DNA from: Chloroflexota bacterium
GTDB lineage: Bacteria; Chloroflexota; Anaerolineae; Promineifilales; Promineifilaceae
Assembly (NCBI GenBank): GCA_008501785.1
Contig: QQUD01001027.1
Span: forward strand, 1-8,463
Length of the DNA: 8,463 nt
Direction: 5' to 3'
Position 1 is the stretch's first letter. Each line of letters begins with the position of its first letter. Shown here piece by piece: positions 5,455 through 8,463 of this stretch. Under the pieces are notes generated by a model. That model did no database searches. It saw only the letters and a program-made list of their open reading frames with translations, and was not told the DNA's origin. The position numbers and the translations under genes are program-made.

Positions 5455-6594
5455 ATGGCAAATATTCCACTTTATCAGAATGATCCGCGCTGGAAAGACA
5501 CAGTGATGGGGTTTGGCTCGACTGAAACCATTGGGAATTTAGGCTGTTTGCTCACCAGCTTAACAATGGTGGGCAATTATTATGGGGGAAATGAAACGCC
5601 GGTAACGTTTAATAGTAAAATGAAGCAAGTAGAGGGGTTTCAAGGCCCCTGGGTGCGTGCCTACAAAATTTCTTCAGTTTTCCCCAATGTCAAATACCAA
5701 AAACGGGCACGCAGTACCGATCAGAAAGCGCCAATAGATTTGATTGATGCGGCGCTCAAAGCGGGATCGTTACCTGTGGTGCAGGTTGATTATTCGCCTG
5801 CTGCGGGCGTTCAAAGCCATTGGATTGTTTTGTATAAAAAGCAGGGTGACGATTATTTGATGTGGGACCCGTACAACAGCCCAGAAAAGCCGAATACGTT
5901 AAACGGCCGTTTCGGCTTCGGCGGCACCCCAACAGAAATCATCCAAGACACCATCATCTTTGGCAAAGGCGATTTGGTATTGCCTACAGCAGAAGAAGCG
6001 CCACCCAAGAAAACAACCTCCACAAAAAAACAGGCGCCACGCACGACCACACAAACTTCCACCGCGACAACAACCAGTTCAACCTCATCAAGCGACAAAC
6101 TGGTTGTTGAACCAACCGTCAGCAGCCTTACTCTGCGCCGTCAGCCATCCACAGCCGGTGGCAGCGTCATCAAATATTTGAAGCGCACCGACGATTTGCT
6201 GGTGCTCGAAGCAAGCACCACAGCCAAATCAAAAATCGGCCAGCGCAACCAATGGTTAAAAGTGAAAGACATTGAAGGAAATGAAGGGTATGTTGCCGCA
6301 TGGTACGTAACCCCATCAGATGATCCAGCGTTTGGGGTGCAAGAAGCAACTGAAAACAAACCAACCCCCACCTCACAATTGGTTGTCAAAACAACTGGCA
6401 ACGGTGTCTCCTTACGCACTCAACCCCGTATTTCTAACCAGACATTGATCAAATATCTGCCCTTTGGCACTGAGCTAAAAGTGATTGATAAAGACCCATC
6501 CAAAATTGGCAAGTCGGGCCAATGGTTGAATGTACAAACGATTGACGGCCGTTCCGGCTACATTGCCGCCTGGTACGTCGTCCGCAAAAGATAA
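5455..6594 (+). CDS. C39-like cysteine peptidase with two SH3b domains
   Basis: A 379-residue protein in three parts. Residues 1-172 are a papain-fold domain of the peptidase C39-like type: Q8 (oxyanion), C31 in NLGCLLTSLTM, H122 in SHWIVLY and D138 in MWDPYN form the expected catalytic set. Residues 178-214 are a Thr/Ser/Lys-rich low-complexity linker. Two bacterial SH3 domains follow (about 216-286 and 308-377) that are clear duplicates: LRRQP...IKYL...KIGQRNQWLKV...GYVAAWYV versus LRTQP...IKYL...KIGKSGQWLNV...GYIAAWYV. SH3b domains commonly bind cell-wall peptides, which suggests a wall- or protein-targeted hydrolase. There is no N-terminal signal peptide; catalytic residues begin almost at once, so either export is non-classical or the protein acts inside. 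AAGGAG lies 5 nt before the ATG. Substrate unknown. Two ACGGCCGT palindromes lie within. Confidence 0.82.
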   Translation: MANIPLYQNDPRWKDTVMGFGSTETIGNLGCLLTSLTMVGNYYGGNETPVTFNSKMKQVEGFQGPWVRAYKISSVFPNVKYQKRARSTDQKAPIDLIDAALKAGSLPVVQVDYSPAAGVQSHWIVLYKKQGDDYLMWDPYNSPEKPNTLNGRFGFGGTPTEIIQDTIIFGKGDLVLPTAEEAPPKKTTSTKKQAPRTTTQTSTATTTSSTSSSDKLVVEPTVSSLTLRRQPSTAGGSVIKYLKRTDDLLVLEASTTAKSKIGQRNQWLKVKDIEGNEGYVAAWYVTPSDDPAFGVQEATENKPTPTSQLVVKTTGNGVSLRTQPRISNQTLIKYLPFGTELKVIDKDPSKIGKSGQWLNVQTIDGRSGYIAAWYVVRKR

Positions 6595-6673
6595 ATCACG
6601 AATAAAACGAATAAACGAATGGCACGAATTTTCTTTGGATTCGTGTTATTCGTCCATTTGTGCCATTCGTGAT
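6595..6673. repeat. Long imperfect palindrome built from ATTCGT units
   Basis: The arms 6595-6629 and 6639-6673 (35 nt each) are inverted copies with 8 mismatches around a 9 nt loop. Outer ends are ATCACGAAT / ATTCGTGAT. The right arm is a run of related units: ATTCGTG, ATTCGT, ATTTGTG, ATTCGTG. Four of the mismatched positions become G-U pairs in plus-strand RNA. It begins directly after the peptidase stop codon (6592-6594) and ends 13 nt before the regulator ATG. It probably represents a dispersed intergenic repeat; a terminator role is possible. Confidence 0.7.
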
Positions 6674-6686
6674 AAAAATTCCCCCT

Positions 6687-7547
6687 ATGTTTAAAATTGG
6701 TGACTTTTCACAATTGGGTCAAGTGTCTACGCGAATGTTAAGGCATTATGACAAGCTAGGGTTGCTCAAACCAAGCAATACCGACAAATGGACGGGTTAT
6801 CGTTATTACACAATTGATCAATTGTCGCGGCTGCACCGCATTATTGCACTGAAAGATTTGGGGTTGAGTTTAGAGCAAATCAGCCGCCTGCTGGACAATG
6901 GGGATGATCTGCCAGTGGCACAACTGCGCGGCATGTTGACCATTCGTCGTGCTGACCTTTCACAAGAATTACAAGAAAAGCAAGCTCAGTTGGAACGGGT
7001 AGAAGCCCGTCTAACACATTTAGAGCATGCTGGACAGCCTTCTCCTTACGAAATTGTCGTGAAGTCGCTGCCATCACAGGCGATTGCCTCCATTCGAGAA
7101 CCGGTCCCGTCGGCTCCAGAGATGGAATATTATTGCAAGGTGCATCATGAGCAGCTTTATGCGCTGATGCAGCAGTGTGGAATACGGCCGTTAACCCCCG
7201 AAATCACCCTCTACCACAACAAAGAGTACACTGATGTTGAGCTGGATGTGGAAACGGCCGTTTCTATTCTTCCCAAATACATTAATCAAGCAATTGACAA
7301 TGACTACCTGATCTTGCGTGAGCTGCCTGCTGTTGAGCAAGCGGCTTGCCTCATTTACGAAGGGCCATACCCTGGCATGACGGCTGGTGTGCTGGCTCTA
7401 ATTACTTACATTGGCACACATGGCTTTGTGGCGGCAGGACCGCTGCGTGAAATTCACTTATCTGGACCCACGTATATCGACGGTATTCGTCAAGACCCGG
7501 CAGTGCTGGAGCTGCAAGTGCCGATTGTGCAGTTAACAAATGGTTGA
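6687..7547 (+). CDS. MerR-family regulator with GyrI-like ligand domain
   Basis: A 286-residue transcription factor of the BmrR/TipA type. Residues 1-70 are a MerR winged helix-turn-helix (MFKIGDFSQLGQVSTRMLRHY, then LGLLKPS, GYRYY, and LHRIIALKDLGLSLEQI). Residues 75-115 form the dimerising coiled coil (QELQEKQAQLERVEARL). Residues 120-286 are a GyrI-like effector-binding domain with YEIVVKSLP, a DVELDVETAV strand, LIYEGPYPG and the conserved acidic position E255 in PLREIHL. Such proteins bind hydrophobic or cationic compounds and twist promoters with 19 bp spacers to activate export or detoxification genes; the target here is unknown. The ATG at 6687 fits the family N-terminus; an in-frame ATG at 6660 lies inside the palindromic repeat. 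No Shine-Dalgarno is visible at either. Two ACGGCCGT palindromes lie 70 bp apart (7184, 7254). Confidence 0.87.
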   Translation: MFKIGDFSQLGQVSTRMLRHYDKLGLLKPSNTDKWTGYRYYTIDQLSRLHRIIALKDLGLSLEQISRLLDNGDDLPVAQLRGMLTIRRADLSQELQEKQAQLERVEARLTHLEHAGQPSPYEIVVKSLPSQAIASIREPVPSAPEMEYYCKVHHEQLYALMQQCGIRPLTPEITLYHNKEYTDVELDVETAVSILPKYINQAIDNDYLILRELPAVEQAACLIYEGPYPGMTAGVLALITYIGTHGFVAAGPLREIHLSGPTYIDGIRQDPAVLELQVPIVQLTNG

Positions 7548-7616
7548 AACAATGGAAGAGAATAATTCACCAATTAATTATTTTCCTATTTCTTTTCTAA
7601 AAAAAGTGACCTTCAA

Positions 7617-8141
7617 ATGACAAAACGGCCGTTTCTCCCCCTCACCCTCTTCATCCTTACAACCCTTGCATGCAGCTTATTCACCACACGCGAAATCACC
7701 AGCAAAAATCCTTGGGTTCAAAATCCGCCCCAATTAAACGGTAATTATTCAGAAACGGGGCAAGTTGTTGACATAATCGATGGGGATACAATTGATGTAA
7801 TGATTGACGGCGAGGAATATCGTGTCCGCTACATCGGTATCGATACACCGGAGCGGGATGAGGTTTGCTACAATGAAGCCACAGCTAAAAACAGTGCCCT
7901 GGTTGCCAATCAGACGGTGCGGCTAGTGCAAGATGTGAGTGATGTGGACAGATACGGCCGTTTACTCCGCTACGTCTACGTCGATAACCTGCTCGTTAAT
8001 GCCGAACTCGTGGCCGGTGGCTGGGCCGAATCCAAAGCATACCGCCCCGATACCGAACTCCACAACTTCATGGAAGACCTGGAATCCGATGCCGCCAATG
8101 CTCAACGTGGCTGTTACCCTACCGGCATCTTCAACAAATAA
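7617..8141 (+). CDS. Thermonuclease (SNase domain), predicted lipoprotein
   Basis: A 174-residue Ca2+-dependent nuclease of the staphylococcal nuclease family, cleaving DNA and RNA. The N-terminus MTKRPF, a hydrophobic run (7-18) and TLAC19 resemble a lipoprotein signal, so the enzyme is probably anchored on the outer face; the -3 position (T16) is not ideal for a lipobox. The SNase domain covers about 46-172. All catalytic equivalents are intact: D57 (D21 of S. aureus nuclease) in IDGDT, R71 (R35) and D76 (D40) with E79 (E43) in RYIGIDTPE, and R115 (R87) in DRYGR. Two extra cysteines, C84 and C166, could form a disulfide. No clear Shine-Dalgarno precedes the ATG and the 69 bp upstream gap is A/T-rich without a convincing promoter. 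Co-transcription with the regulator is possible. Two ACGGCCGT palindromes lie within, one at codons 3-5. Confidence 0.88.
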   Translation: MTKRPFLPLTLFILTTLACSLFTTREITSKNPWVQNPPQLNGNYSETGQVVDIIDGDTIDVMIDGEEYRVRYIGIDTPERDEVCYNEATAKNSALVANQTVRLVQDVSDVDRYGRLLRYVYVDNLLVNAELVAGGWAESKAYRPDTELHNFMEDLESDAANAQRGCYPTGIFNK

Positions 8142-8262
8142 ACAAACGATTTCATCATTTTAAACAATTCGCACCAAATCATAGTCACACACAATTTAGT
8201 CACAAATATTTTCAGGGCAGATTTCATGAACGTGATACACCACCACGCATGTAAACCGTAGA

Positions 8263-8300
8263 CCGATTCTGAAAATCGGGTATCGAACAAGATGTTCGAT
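8263..8300 (+). promoter_or_regulatory. Two adjacent hairpins in the leader of the VOC gene
   Basis: CCGATT/AATCGG (8263-8268 with 8274-8279, 5 nt loop) is followed directly by ATCGAACA/TGTTCGAT (8282-8289 with 8293-8300, 3 nt loop). The second ends 5 nt before the AAGGAGG ribosome site (8306-8312). They could be an operator dyad or RNA structures near the start site. The rest of the 8142-8316 gap is A/T-rich and shows nothing else I can name. Confidence 0.4.
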
Positions 8301-8316
8301 TTACAAAGGAGGCAGT

Positions 8317-8463
8317 ATGACCTCAGATTTTCCCATGTCTGGCATGGCACTTACCCATATTCTTGTTGTAAGCGATCTTAATCGCGCGAAAAAGTTTTAT
8401 GAAGACGTATTGGGCGCTTCACTATATGTAGAGTAAGGCGGGACATCCATCGTTTTTAGTTTT
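8317..8463 (+). pseudogene. Glyoxalase/VOC-fold protein start, interrupted by TAA
   Basis: A strong AAGGAGG (8306-8312) precedes ATG 8317. The product begins MTSDFPMSGMALTHILVVSD, then LNRAKKFYEDVLGASLYVE, followed by TAA at 8434-8436 after 39 residues. The frame then continues as GGTSIVFSF to the window end. 'L-T-H-I-L-V-V-x-D-x-x-x-A-x-x-F-Y-x-x-V-L-G' is the first beta-alpha unit of the vicinal oxygen chelate superfamily (glyoxalase I, bleomycin-resistance, dioxygenases), with H14 as a likely metal ligand. Family members often read 'E-Y-G-G' at the stop, so a single TAC/TAT to TAA change is the simplest explanation. It is either a recent nonsense mutation or a base-calling error. The rest of the gene lies beyond the window, so the call of a pseudogene is provisional. 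Confidence 0.6.

Larger units (their letters stand above)
367..7961. repeat. Highly iterated octamer palindrome ACGGCCGT, 11 copies
   Basis: Copies start at 367, 748, 1067, 3614, 4099, 5903, 6545, 7184, 7254, 7625 and 7954, each 8 bp. Most extend to AAACGGCCGTTT or close to it. Chance would give about 0.13 copies in a window this size at even base composition. All copies lie in coding sequence, on genes of both strands. They are read in three phases: G-R (367, 748, 5903, 6545, 7954), T-A-V (1067, 3614, 7254) and R-P (4099, 7184, 7625). Selection therefore acts on DNA, not on a peptide. Only two further CGGCCG cores lack the flanking A and T (2666 and 4390). The span given covers the whole set, not a continuous element. 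Confidence 0.9.

Noticed and set aside
5363..6673. CRISPR array formed by the two repeat regions
   Set aside because: The repeats differ from one another, are palindromic, and lack regularly spaced unique spacers or cas genes.
8284..8298. A canonical LexA/SOS box
   Set aside because: The spacing between GAAC and GTTC is 5 nt instead of 4, so it does not meet the consensus; it is kept only as a low-interest dyad.
8114..8350. Minus-strand 78-codon frame over the leader of the VOC gene
   Set aside because: It is antisense to a strong RBS and VOC start and shows no domain pattern.

Overview
The window reads as ordinary chromosomal DNA from an environmental bacterium. The best guess, at moderate to low confidence, is a Chloroflexota member of the Anaerolineae type. 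This rests on the mix of families: a BCH/PucC-type transporter remnant, a C39-like peptidase with SH3b domains, a lipoprotein thermonuclease and a MerR/GyrI regulator. Shine-Dalgarno sites are clear for most genes. No rRNA, tRNA, CRISPR array, transposase or phage gene is visible.

Layout, left to right. (1) 3-311 (+): the C-terminal end of a PucC/BCH-family membrane transporter. It converges with, and overlaps by 23 bp, a minus-strand YkgJ-like cysteine-cluster protein (289-1197). (2) 1204-1524: a geneless stretch ahead of a secreted 5'-nucleotidase (1525-3261, +), which ends at a strong GC-rich hairpin (3279-3311). This segment is richer in G+C than its surroundings and looks imported. (3) 3313-5017 (-): a fold-type I aminotransferase followed, with a 23 bp overlap, by a PdxH-family oxidase. 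The second enzyme would make the cofactor (PLP) that the first uses. (4) 5158-5358 (+): a 66-residue ribbon-helix-helix-like protein, divergent from the aminotransferase across a short region with back-to-back promoters. (5) 5363-5416: a 19 bp perfect inverted repeat. (6) 5455-6594 (+): a C39-like cysteine peptidase with two SH3b domains. (7) 6595-6673: a long imperfect palindrome made of ATTCGT units. (8) 6687-7547 (+): a MerR regulator with a GyrI-like ligand domain. (9) 7617-8141 (+): a predicted lipoprotein thermonuclease. (10) 8317-8463 (+): the start of a glyoxalase/VOC-fold gene interrupted by an in-frame TAA, behind a leader with two hairpins.

The most unusual signal is not a gene. 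The octamer palindrome ACGGCCGT occurs 11 times, about 80 times the chance expectation. Every copy is inside a coding sequence, all three reading frames are used, and copies lie in genes on both strands. It is missing from the 2 kb nucleotidase segment. This behaves like a 'highly iterated palindrome' comparable to cyanobacterial HIP1.

Two secreted enzymes (thermonuclease and 5'-nucleotidase) could together salvage extracellular nucleic acid, but they are not in one operon and the link is inference. No multi-gene defence or biosynthetic system is recognisable.
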